A DNA stretch of 26,185 bases from an uncultured Collinsella sp. (GTDB taxonomy: Bacteria > Actinomycetota > Coriobacteriia > Coriobacteriales > Coriobacteriaceae), in contig CABUSL010000012.1 in NCBI GenBank assembly GCA_902494295.1, positions 1-26,185 on the forward strand, written 5' to 3'. Below, in pieces: positions 1 to 6,406 of the stretch. The stretch's first letter is position 1. Every line of letters starts with the position of its first letter. A program made the translations under genes and the position numbers. The notes under the pieces were generated by a model, which saw only the letters and a program-made list of their open reading frames with translations, was not told where the DNA came from and did no database searches.

Positions 1-711
1 CAGCCCCAGGTCGATATGGAAACCGGTGAGATTATTGGCGCCGAAGCACTCACCCGCTGGATTGACAAGGACGGCTCTCTCATTTCGCCCGCAACGTTTA
101 TCCCCGCACTCGAGGAAAGCGGCTTTGTGGTGACGCTCGACAAGTACATTTGGCAGGGTGTCGCCTCGTGGCTGCGCGGGCGCATCGATCGAGGACTTCG
201 CGTGGTTCCGGTCTCGCTTAATGTGTCGCGCGTGGATATCCTTGCCTGCGACGTTGCCGAGCATATGGGGGCGCTCGCCGCCCAATACAACCTACCGCCC
301 GAGCTCATGCGTATCGAGATCACCGAGACGGCTTATACGGGAGAGTCCGAGGCCGTGGACAAACTGACGGCCGACCTGCACACCCGCGGCTTCTCGACCT
401 ATATGGACGATTTTGGCACCGGTCAGTCCACGCTCGCGATGCTCAAGAACGTCAACGTCGACGTCATCAAGCTCGACCGCGCCTTTGTACCCACCGATCG
501 CGATCAAGGCCGCAGCACGCAAATCATTTCATCGATGCTCGAAATGGCGCAGTCGCTCCATCTGCCCGTCGAGGTCGAAGGCGTCGAGACAAATGAGCAG
601 GCGAACATGCTGCGACAAATGGGCGCCCGCTACGCTCAGGGCTTCCTCTACTACCGCCCCATGCCGGCGAAGGATTTTGAGGCATTGCTCGATGGTGGCA
701 ATAACAACTGA
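1..711 (+). CDS. EAL-domain c-di-GMP phosphodiesterase, C-terminal part (5' truncated)
   Basis: The reading frame is open from base 1 (QPQVD precedes the first internal ATG at 16), so the gene begins outside the window and only the EAL domain is visible. EAL domains hydrolyse cyclic di-GMP to pGpG in the cytoplasm. The signature residues appear in order: EALTRW near the left edge, the Asn of SLNVSR, EITET, DDFGTG, the Lys of VIKLDR, VEVEGVET and QGFLYYRPMP. No metal-binding or catalytic residue is obviously missing, so it should be active. In this family a GGDEF and/or sensor region usually precedes the EAL domain; here that part cannot be seen. The next gene downstream encodes a GGDEF protein, so synthesis and breakdown of the same messenger are encoded together. 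Confidence 0.93.
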   Translation, partial: QPQVDMETGEIIGAEALTRWIDKDGSLISPATFIPALEESGFVVTLDKYIWQGVASWLRGRIDRGLRVVPVSLNVSRVDILACDVAEHMGALAAQYNLPPELMRIEITETAYTGESEAVDKLTADLHTRGFSTYMDDFGTGQSTLAMLKNVNVDVIKLDRAFVPTDRDQGRSTQIISSMLEMAQSLHLPVEVEGVETNEQANMLRQMGARYAQGFLYYRPMPAKDFEALLDGGNNN

Positions 712-769
712 TACGCTCGCGCGCAAAACGCCACCGCCGAAGGGGGAATTTGCCTCCATTAGCTGACTT

Positions 770-803
770 ATATCCCCAATTCAAACCGAATTGGGGATAT
801 GAT
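770..803 (+). promoter_or_regulatory. Perfect 13-bp palindrome overlapping a probable -10 box
   Basis: Bases 770-782 (ATATCCCCAATTC) are exactly complementary to 788-800, with a 5-nt loop AAACC. No T-run follows, so it is a poor terminator. The right arm runs into TATGAT (798-803), a good -10 hexamer placed about 36 nt before the ATG at 839. That suggests an operator over the promoter of the GGDEF gene, or a hairpin ending the upstream EAL transcript. No clear -35 hexamer is visible. Confidence 0.5.
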
Positions 804-838
804 ACAAACCATTGTTCCGCCCAAGGAGGTTATCCATC

Positions 839-2368
839 ATGAACAAGTCATATCGCCTGGGTGAGCAATTGATTATTGCCTATCTCCAACGACTTGCGAA
901 TGGCATCTCGACCGCCGAACTCGATGTTGCCGCGCTGCCTGCTGAGCTACGCGCCGTTGGTGAGCAACTGCAAAAGACGCATGCCATCCTGCAACAAGAG
1001 CGCCAGCTGCTTGAGCGCAACGCCTATATCGATCCGCTCACCAACTTGGGCAACCGCAGCGGACTCGACCGTCACGTCGAGCAACTCTGGCGCAAAGGCG
1101 ACCCCTTCGCCTGCGCCTATATTGACATCGACCATCTCAAGCATTGCAATGATAGGTTTGGCCACGCCGAAGGCAATCGCTATATTCTGAGCATCTGCCG
1201 CACGCTCTCCGAAACCATGGAGCACGATGAGATGCTGTTCCGTATCGGTGGAGACGAGTTTGTGCTTATCTCGCTCTCCGCAAACGAGACTGAACTCGAG
1301 CAGCGCTTGGAGCAGGTACGTGCCGGGCTGATCGAGGCGAGCTCAGATGGCAAGGCGCCCATGATCGCCAGCTTTAGCTTTGGCTGCTCGCGCGTCGATC
1401 CACTTGCCGGCGACACGCGTCGCCAGATGACGATGGATGCCGATCGCAAGATGTATCGCTATAAGCTTATGCATCGTGTACAGCAACCGGAAAACAATGA
1501 CGCGCCGCAACGCCCAATCGTCGATCAGCTTCCCTGCAACGACCGGGTGTTCCAAGCGATCTCCATGAGCTCCGAGACGCGCTATCCGTTCATCCTTAAC
1601 CTCGATACTGGAGAATCGCAATGGTCGGTTAACGCCGTGCGCGATTTTGACCTGCCTTCCCAGCACCCTTTTAACTCACTCGACATGTGGCTCGCCCGCG
1701 TTCATCCCGAGGACCGCGACAACGTACGCGCCGAGCTCGACATGGTGATAAACGGCACGTGGCACTTCCACTACATGCAGTATCGCGTAATGGATGCCAC
1801 CGGAAAATACGCGCTTTGCGACTGCACGGGCTACCGCTTGGACGGCACCGATACCGAGCCCAGCATGTATGTGGGCATTATCGTCAACCGAAGCCTAGCG
1901 GATACGACCGACTCGGTAACGGGCCTGGGCGATGTCCACGCGCTGGTCAACGCTATTGGAGAGATGCGCCGCGTGCCGCACGAGGCAGGCTTTATTGCCA
2001 TTAAGGTCGACGATATCGCCGAGGTCAATGCCCGCTTTGGATTCGATGCAGGCGACCGCGTGCTCGCCGAAAGCGCCGCCTGCCTCATGGATTGTTCGCG
2101 CGGCAAGGGCCGCCTGTTCCGCTCGACGGAGCCGACATTCGTGGCACTCTTCGATGAGCTCGGCCCCGAGGCAATCGATGAGATCGCAAGCGACATCGAA
2201 CGGTTCCTGGGTTCTCCCGTGCTCATCGGCTCGCTTGAATATCAGCCGCCCATTCGCGTGGCCACGCTCCATCTGGACGGCGTCGACCGTCAGCCCGTTT
2301 CCATTTTGAACGAGCTCAAAGCGCGGCTTATAGAGGCGCCGCAAGTACCGGGCACCAAGCTGGACTAG
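839..2368 (+). CDS. Diguanylate cyclase: GGDEF - PAS - degenerate GGDEF
   Basis: A cytoplasmic protein of 509 residues. The start at 839 follows a consensus AAGGAGGT (823-830); a TTG further upstream would place that ribosome site inside the coding region. Residues about 1-60 look helical. Residues about 61-225 form a GGDEF domain with DPLTNLGNR, the metal ligands of YIDIDHLK and an intact GGDEF at 137-141. The RxxD product-inhibition site is absent, because Glu occupies both key positions upstream. Residues about 250-365 resemble a PAS fold (WSVN, HPEDR, a final MYVGIIVNRS strand). Residues about 370-500 are a second GGDEF-like domain (DSVTGLGD) in which the signature is replaced by STEPTF, so it is probably catalytically dead. 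There are no membrane segments. Expected activity is c-di-GMP synthesis controlled by a PAS ligand or by the dead domain. Confidence 0.9.
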   Translation: MNKSYRLGEQLIIAYLQRLANGISTAELDVAALPAELRAVGEQLQKTHAILQQERQLLERNAYIDPLTNLGNRSGLDRHVEQLWRKGDPFACAYIDIDHLKHCNDRFGHAEGNRYILSICRTLSETMEHDEMLFRIGGDEFVLISLSANETELEQRLEQVRAGLIEASSDGKAPMIASFSFGCSRVDPLAGDTRRQMTMDADRKMYRYKLMHRVQQPENNDAPQRPIVDQLPCNDRVFQAISMSSETRYPFILNLDTGESQWSVNAVRDFDLPSQHPFNSLDMWLARVHPEDRDNVRAELDMVINGTWHFHYMQYRVMDATGKYALCDCTGYRLDGTDTEPSMYVGIIVNRSLADTTDSVTGLGDVHALVNAIGEMRRVPHEAGFIAIKVDDIAEVNARFGFDAGDRVLAESAACLMDCSRGKGRLFRSTEPTFVALFDELGPEAIDEIASDIERFLGSPVLIGSLEYQPPIRVATLHLDGVDRQPVSILNELKARLIEAPQVPGTKLD

Positions 2369-2439
2369 CGTCGTGGGGCGCATGATGGTTATTTTCCGAT
2401 CTCAGGCGAACACATTGAGCAAATAGGTCGCACCCACAG

Positions 2440-2640
2440 TTAGCCGAACGCCCCTGCAGTCCCTCCCAGGGCCCGGGGGCACCGTTTTCGATACTCTTGG
2501 TTTCCTTTACCCGATGCAAATAAGTGCTCAACAACATAAAACCTATCCCCCGCCACGGATATGCCGTCGAGTAAATCTGTTAAGCCAACCCTATCAAATT
2601 CTTTTGACAATTGGCTGTATTGGTCCATTTTGTCGTCCAT
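2440..2640 (-). CDS. Small hypothetical protein (66 aa)
   Basis: An unrecognised short reading frame beginning MDDKMDQYSQLSKEF. It starts 14 nt after the stop of the DUF3784-like gene on the same strand, with a GGAAGCGGG stretch directly before the ATG that could serve as a weak ribosome site. The first 45 residues look protein-like (acidic and amphipathic), while the last 15 are Gly/Ala/Arg rich and may be read-through of non-coding DNA. It could be a real second cistron or a truncated remnant. No domain was recognised. Confidence 0.33.
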   Translation of the reverse strand: MDDKMDQYSQLSKEFDRVGLTDLLDGISVAGDRFYVVEHLFASGKGNQEYRKRCPRALGGTAGAFG

Positions 2641-2654
2641 CCCGCTTCCGCTGG

Positions 2655-2975
2655 CTATCGCCTCATAAACACAAACCTAACGAGCCGCACGAACGACAAA
2701 GAGGCCAAGCTGAACAGAAGTAGAACCAAAACTTCAAAAACACTGGTATTCCAATCGCGTACCCAGCCCTCTACCGCCCACAAGAAAAACAGCAGCCCCA
2801 TCCATAACGTCACAGAAGAAATCAACTTTGCGTAAGGGCATATATCAATCCCGCTCTCCCTTTTTGTGACATCATATCCAGCAATTGAGCTGAGCCATCT
2901 TCCTCTTCTGTATTGGATTGAAAGAAGAATCAGGGCAATCGAAGTTATCAAACAGACAGCATCCTCTGTTTCCAT
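2655..2975 (-). CDS. Small DUF3784-like membrane protein
   Basis: 106 residues with three predicted membrane segments: about 5-20 (LITSIALILLSIQY), 48-66 (KLISSVTLWMGLLFFL) and 78-98 (VFEVLVLLLFSLASLSF). Between the first two lies a short loop with RGRWLSSIAGYD, which resembles the RGxxxLIAGYN signature that I associate with DUF3784 proteins; that assignment is from memory of the family. An AAGGAAG ribosome site lies about 4 nt before the ATG. The gene sits in an AT-richer island pointing against its neighbours, which suggests separate acquisition. Its function is unknown. Confidence 0.6.
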   Translation of the reverse strand: METEDAVCLITSIALILLSIQYRRGRWLSSIAGYDVTKRESGIDICPYAKLISSVTLWMGLLFFLWAVEGWVRDWNTSVFEVLVLLLFSLASLSFVRLVRFVFMRR

Positions 2976-3065
2976 AGAACTTCCTTTGCTTTCCGTCCTA
3001 GCTGCGCGTTCACAATCGAATCAAACCAAGTGTGAGTTACTCGATAGCAGCCGCCTTAGTATAAA

Positions 3066-3264
3066 TCATAGCCTCCGCAGCAGCCCGCCTTCCAAGACCT
3101 CAAAGCTCACCATCGAGGGCGACCCGCCCAGACCCCTAACAATCTGCTCGCACGAGGCCCCGCACTCCAACATCCTCTGGACCGTATCCCGCACGTACCT
3201 GGTGAGCGAGCCTGCCGTGGGCCCTCGGAGCCGGCATCGCGCCCCACGCCATCCGCCCGCTCAT
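3066..3264 (-). pseudogene. Frame-broken helix-turn-helix-like ORF remnant
   Basis: On the minus strand an ATG at 3264 opens MSGRMAWGAMPAPRAHG, which soon runs to a stop in its own frame. A different frame over the same DNA reads TRYVRDTVQRMLECGASCEQ and continues IVRGLGGSPSMVSFEVLEGG before a stop at 3066. The second part resembles the N-terminal helix-turn-helix of IS30-type transposases (a regularly spaced I-x-x-x-L-G-x-S-P-S-x-V-S). A single-base shift near 3195-3210 would join the two halves. I read it as decayed coding DNA from a mobile element or a small regulator; the family assignment is tentative. Confidence 0.33.
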
Positions 3265-3309
3265 GCGATAATCCTCTGCATAAGTCATCGACAGCAGAGG
3301 GAGTTTGTG

Positions 3310-3933
3310 ATGAAGGTTCTTTTAGTCAACGGTAGCCCCAAGGCAAACGGCAACACCGCTCGCGCGCTTGCCGAAGTCGCCGAGCAATTGCATGCCGAGG
3401 GTATCGATACCGAGGTGTTCCAGCTGGGCGCCAAGCCCATTCGCGACTGCATCGGCTGCGGTCAGTGCGGCAAACTTGGCGGTCGCTGCACCTTTGACGA
3501 CGACGTGGTGAACGAGCTCATCGCTGCCGCCGAGCAGGCAGATGGCTTTGTCTTTGGCTCACCTGTCTACTATGCGCACCCCAGCGGCCGTATCCTTTCG
3601 GCCCTCGATCGCGCCTTCTATGCGGGCGGGCATGCCTTTGAGCACAAACCCGGCGCCGCAGTCGCCGTCGCCCGCCGCGGCGGCACGTCGACCACCTTCG
3701 ATGTGCTCAACAAGTACTTCACCATTAAGCAAATGCCCGTAGTTGCCTCCACCTACTGGAACAACGTATTTGGCCGCGTGCCCGGCGACGCCGATGGGGA
3801 TGCCGAGGGCCTTGCCACCATGCGAAACATCGGCAAAAACATGGCCTGGCTCCTGCGCTGTATCGAGGCAGGACAGGCCGCCGGTATCAACGCACCCGAG
3901 GCAGATCGCGCAACGACCAACTTCATTCGATAA
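3310..3933 (+). CDS. NADPH-dependent FMN reductase / flavodoxin-fold iron-sulfur-type oxidoreductase
   Basis: 207 residues from the ATG at 3310, preceded by AGAGGGAG. The frame is open further upstream, but that part is low in protein character and lacks a ribosome site. The N-terminus MKVLLVNGSPKANGNTA is the FMN phosphate-binding loop of the flavodoxin-like fold. A CIGCGQCGKLGGRC cluster at about residues 40-53 follows, as in the family of multimeric iron-sulfur flavoproteins and related reductases. SPVYYAHPSG at about 82-91 is the flavin-contacting loop, followed by RRGGTSTTFDVLNKYFTIKQ, typical of the subfamily. It probably reduces quinones, nitro compounds or other electron acceptors in the cytoplasm. 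The physiological substrate cannot be told. The long inverted repeat at 3939-4093 starts six bases after its stop codon. Confidence 0.88.
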   Translation: MKVLLVNGSPKANGNTARALAEVAEQLHAEGIDTEVFQLGAKPIRDCIGCGQCGKLGGRCTFDDDVVNELIAAAEQADGFVFGSPVYYAHPSGRILSALDRAFYAGGHAFEHKPGAAVAVARRGGTSTTFDVLNKYFTIKQMPVVASTYWNNVFGRVPGDADGDAEGLATMRNIGKNMAWLLRCIEAGQAAGINAPEADRATTNFIR

Positions 3934-3938
3934 GTCCA

Positions 3939-4093
3939 GCGGTGGTCACCTCGATGTTCTATCAATGTCAGCGAAAAGCCAGCTGATGAGGCAAGGTGCC
4001 TTGAAAGAGGAGGGCGCTGGGCTTTTGCCCGCGCCCGACGATTGAAAGGCAGATTGCCCATCAGATGGCTTTGCAGCGTCGAGGTGACCGCCG
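3939..4093 (+). ncRNA. Long rod-like structured element, candidate cis-regulatory RNA
   Basis: The segment folds on itself along its full length. Bases 3941-3954 pair with 4079-4092 (14 bp with one G-U). Then come 3975-3981 with 4066-4072, 3983-3988 with 4059-4064, 3990-3994 with 4054-4058, 3997-4002 with 4046-4051, 4012-4017 with 4031-4036 and 4019-4022 with 4027-4030, capped by a TTTT loop. A symmetric 9 x 9 purine-rich internal loop (4003-4011 against 4037-4045) begins and ends with GA on both sides. A 20 x 6 internal loop lies nearer the base. I know no riboswitch class that fits. Alternatives are a degenerate MITE-like inverted repeat or a 6S-like rod RNA. Confidence 0.5.
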
Positions 4094-4109
4094 TTCGTTA
4101 GAACGGCGG
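4088..4109 (+). promoter_or_regulatory. Sequestering hairpin before the ArsC-like gene
   Basis: CCGCCGTTC (4088-4096), loop GTTA, GAACGGCGG (4101-4109): a perfect 9-bp stem ending 8 nt before the ATG at 4118. The only ribosome-site-like bases (GGCGGA) lie in its 3' arm. Its 5' arm shares 4088-4092 with the closing stem of the rod element, so the two cannot form together. This is the geometry of an expression platform that controls translation. Confidence 0.5.
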
Positions 4110-4117
4110 AACAATAT

Positions 4118-4459
4118 ATGAATATTCAAATCTTCGGCACCAAAAAGTCCTTTGATACCAAGAAGGCCCAACGCTATTTTAAGGAGCGCCGCATTAAGGT
4201 GCAGTTTATTGACCTTAAGGAAAAGGAGATGAGCAAGGGCGAGCTCACGAGCGTGATGCAGGCGGTCGGCGGCATCGACAAGCTACTCAACCCCAAGGCC
4301 AAGGACGAGGAGACGCTCGCGCTCATCCAGCACCTCACCCCCAGCCAGCGCTTTGACAAGCTGCTCGAGAACCAGCAGGTTCTCGCCGAACCCATCGTGC
4401 GCAACGGCAAAAAGGCCACCGTCGGTTATTGCCCCGATGTTTGGGGAGCCTGGGAGTAG
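4118..4459 (+). CDS. ArsC/Spx/YffB-family thioredoxin-fold protein without the catalytic cysteine
   Basis: 113 residues, the normal length for the ArsC/Spx superfamily. The N-terminal strand-loop reads MNIQIFGTKKSFDTKKAQRYF, where arsenate reductases have a Cys just before the first helix; here Lys and Ser occupy those places. FIDLKEKEMSKGEL, VMQAVGGIDKLLNPKAK and the C-terminal PIVRNGKKATVGYCPDVWG match the ArsC family layout, including the cis-Pro-like EPIV turn. The single Cys lies near the C-terminus (about 107). Without the N-terminal Cys it is unlikely to reduce arsenate by the usual mechanism; a binding or regulatory role is possible. Its start region is covered by the hairpin at 4088-4109, so it may be under RNA control. 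Confidence 0.85.
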   Translation: MNIQIFGTKKSFDTKKAQRYFKERRIKVQFIDLKEKEMSKGELTSVMQAVGGIDKLLNPKAKDEETLALIQHLTPSQRFDKLLENQQVLAEPIVRNGKKATVGYCPDVWGAWE

Positions 4460-4460
4460 C

Positions 4461-4490
4461 TTGTGTTATTTGCCGGCGCGTGGGTATAAG
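4461..4490 (+). promoter_or_regulatory. Possible promoter of the COG0523 GTPase gene
   Basis: TTGTGT (4461-4466), an 18-bp spacer and TATAAG (4485-4490), about 55 nt before the ATG at 4546. The match is read by eye and is moderate. It begins two bases after the stop of the ArsC-like gene, so the GTPase could be transcribed separately. Confidence 0.35.
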
Positions 4491-4545
4491 AGCAGGCGTT
4501 TGGCATAAGATTCAACTGTAAGCCATGTCTAACAAAGGAGGGCAC

Positions 4546-5676
4546 ATGCCCAACAAACCCGTGAAGATCATCATGCTTACCGGATACCTCGGTGCCGGCA
4601 AGACCACGCTGCTCAACCACATCCTCGCTAACGACGGCGGCATCCGCGCCGCCGTGATCGTCAACGATATCGGCGAGATCAACGTCGACGCCAGCCTTAT
4701 CGCCGACGGCGGCCTTTCCGAGACCGATGACCTCATCCCGCTCACCAACGGCTGCATCTGCTGCACGCTTTCGGACGACCTGGCCAACCAGCTGCAGGGC
4801 ATCGCCGATTCGGGCAACTTCGATTACATCATCATCGAGGCCTCGGGCATTTGCGAGCCCATCCCCATCGCCTACACCATCTCGAGTTTCTGCGACGAGG
4901 CCAAGGTGGGCGGCGAGCCCAAGCTCGCGCTCGACAACATCGTGGCTGTGGTCGATTGTGCCCGCATGTACGACGAGTTCAACGGTGGCCGCGACCTGCT
5001 GGCAGAGGATATCGACGAGGACGACATCGAGAGCCTGCTCATCCAGCAGATCGAATTCTGCTCCACGCTGATCCTCAACAAGACCGATACCGTGACGCCC
5101 GAGCAGATCGCCGAGCTCAAGGCCATCGTGCGCAGCCTGCAGAAGGACGCCGTGATTGTCGAGGCCCAAAACGGCGAGGTCCCCATGGAGGAGCTGCTCG
5201 ACACCGACCGCTTCGACTTTATGCGCGCCTACAACTCCGCCGCCTGGATCGAGGCCATGGAGCATCCCGAGGAGCACGACGACCCCGAGGTGCTCGAGTA
5301 CGACATCGAGACCTTTGTGTACTCGCGCCGCAAGCCGTTTGACCTGCAGAAGTTCACCAATTTTGTTGAGCAGGAGTGGCCCGACGAGGTCATCCGCGTC
5401 AAGGGTCCGCTGTGGCAGACCGGCGATCCGGACATGTGCTACATGTTTGAGCAGGCCGGCCACCAGATGCGCCTGATGGAGAACGGCCTGTTTGTCGATT
5501 CGGCGCCCGAGGGCGAGAAGCAGAAGATCATCGACGAGAACCCCGAGATCATGCAGATTTGGGACGACGAGACGGGCGACCGCATGACGAGCCTGTGCAT
5601 CATCGGCCGTCACATGGACAAGGATGCGCTCATCGCCTCCCTCGATGCCTGCCTGACCGACTGGCACCGCGCCTAG
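4546..5676 (+). CDS. COG0523 (CobW/YjiA/ZNG1-type) metallochaperone GTPase
   Basis: 376 residues. The start at 4546 is chosen because AAAGGAGGG lies just before it; an ATG at 4525 has no ribosome site. Visible motifs are Walker A GYLGAGKTT (residues 13-21), the metal-binding GCICC at 69-73 (Cys 70, 72, 73) of the CXCC type, an IEASGICEP stretch that follows it in this family, and the guanine-specificity NKTD near 178. The C-terminal half carries the CobW C-terminal domain, with FVYSRRKPFD and VKGPLWQTGD. The family uses GTP hydrolysis to deliver metals, often zinc, to client proteins; the metal and client cannot be deduced. Acidic residues are abundant around 155-165. It ends in a strong intrinsic terminator. 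Confidence 0.92.
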   Translation: MPNKPVKIIMLTGYLGAGKTTLLNHILANDGGIRAAVIVNDIGEINVDASLIADGGLSETDDLIPLTNGCICCTLSDDLANQLQGIADSGNFDYIIIEASGICEPIPIAYTISSFCDEAKVGGEPKLALDNIVAVVDCARMYDEFNGGRDLLAEDIDEDDIESLLIQQIEFCSTLILNKTDTVTPEQIAELKAIVRSLQKDAVIVEAQNGEVPMEELLDTDRFDFMRAYNSAAWIEAMEHPEEHDDPEVLEYDIETFVYSRRKPFDLQKFTNFVEQEWPDEVIRVKGPLWQTGDPDMCYMFEQAGHQMRLMENGLFVDSAPEGEKQKIIDENPEIMQIWDDETGDRMTSLCIIGRHMDKDALIASLDACLTDWHRA

Positions 5677-5715
5677 GTTTATCCAAGCGGGCATTTTTCC
5701 GCCTACGTAACCGCC

Positions 5716-5756
5716 AAACCACCACGAAGGTGCCTGTCCCCTTCGTGGTGGTTTTT
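5716..5756 (+). terminator. Intrinsic terminator of the COG0523 gene, with conserved loop
   Basis: A perfect 15-bp stem (5716-5730 with 5740-5754), 9-nt loop TGCCTGTCC, and T-run TTTTT (5752-5756). The loop belongs to the GGGGACAG-type family described in the findings. It lies between the GTPase stop and trmL. Confidence 0.85.
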
Positions 5757-5777
5757 CGTTCTGAGCCAAGGAGATTC

Positions 5778-6377
5778 ATGTTCAACATCGTGCTGTATGC
5801 GCCCGAGATTCCGGCCAATACGGGCAATATCGGCCGTACCTGCGTGGTCACCGGCGCCCGCCTGCATCTGGTGGAGCCACTGGGCTTCTCGCTCGACGAC
5901 AAAACGGTACGTCGCGCCGGCCTGGGCTACTGGCAAAACTTGGACGTGACGACCTATGCTGGCTGGGAGGATTTTCTTGCGCGCAACGGCCTCTCCCCTG
6001 CCGATGGTCGCCTGCATCTGCTGACCAAAAAGGCACGCCGCACCTATGCGCAGAGTACCTACCGCGATGGCGACTACTTGGTCTTTGGCAGCGAGAGCTC
6101 GGGCATTCCCGAGCCACTGCTCGCCGCGGCGCCCGCGCGCTGCGAGCGCATCCCGATGCTGCGCGATTGCGACTCGCTCGATAACGCCGAGGCTTGGGAA
6201 GCTCACGAGGAATCGCTGGGGCATACCGAGGACGGCCACGAGGCCATCCTTCAACAAGACATCTGCGGCAACTTCGTCAACCCGGACGACTACCGCATCA
6301 GCGCACTCAACCTCTCCAACAGCGCCGCCATCGTCCTCTACGAAGCCCTGCGCCAAACAGGCTTTCCGGGAATGTGA
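5778..6377 (+). CDS. trmL: tRNA (cytidine(34)-2'-O)-methyltransferase TrmL
   Basis: 199 residues, a SPOUT-class enzyme that 2'-O-methylates the wobble position of leucine tRNAs using S-adenosylmethionine. The N-terminus NIVLYAPEIPANTGNIGRTC, the turn LVEPLGFSLDDKTVRRAGL, the knot motif FGSESSGIPEPLL with RIPM, and the C-terminal LNLSNSAAIVLYEALRQTGF all match. It is about 40 residues longer than the roughly 157-residue E. coli protein. The extra length is an acidic insert (about 135-170, DCDSLDNAEAWEAHEESLGH onward) before the last knot motif. The start follows AAGGAGA. The stop codon lies inside the hairpin at 6371-6403. Confidence 0.93.
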   Translation: MFNIVLYAPEIPANTGNIGRTCVVTGARLHLVEPLGFSLDDKTVRRAGLGYWQNLDVTTYAGWEDFLARNGLSPADGRLHLLTKKARRTYAQSTYRDGDYLVFGSESSGIPEPLLAAAPARCERIPMLRDCDSLDNAEAWEAHEESLGHTEDGHEAILQQDICGNFVNPDDYRISALNLSNSAAIVLYEALRQTGFPGM

Positions 6378-6403
6378 CAAAGGAACTGTTCCTTTGTCAC
6401 ATT
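6371..6403. terminator. Perfect hairpin between convergent trmL and the uvrA-like gene
   Basis: AATGTGACAAAGGAA (6371-6385), loop CTG, TTCCTTTGTCACATT (6389-6403): 15 bp without mismatch. It contains the trmL stop codon (6375-6377) and ends 3 nt from the uvrA-like stop. It could end both transcripts, although neither strand shows a long T-run. It is closely similar to the hairpin at 10099-10131. Confidence 0.6.
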
Positions 6404-6406
6404 CGG

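Noticed and set aside
2866..3309. N-terminal extension of the FMN reductase frame by about 148 residues
   Set aside because: The extension has no ribosome site and no flavodoxin-like sequence, and overlaps the broken HTH-like frame; the flavodoxin fold starts exactly at the ATG at 3310.
3983..4006. Hammerhead-ribozyme-like CTGATGA followed by GAAA
   Set aside because: The bases between them do not form stem II with GAAA at the right place, and CTGATG is fully paired in the rod structure.
3939..4109. T-box leader, because of GGTGGTCACC and GGTGACCGCC
   Set aside because: The T-box bulge that pairs with the tRNA end is missing at the 3' position, no specifier-loop stem is apparent, and the downstream gene is not amino-acid related.
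4426..5769. 447-residue minus-strand open frame
   Set aside because: It lies antisense to the COG0523 GTPase gene, which has clear motifs and a ribosome site; the frame is a mirror of high-GC codon use.
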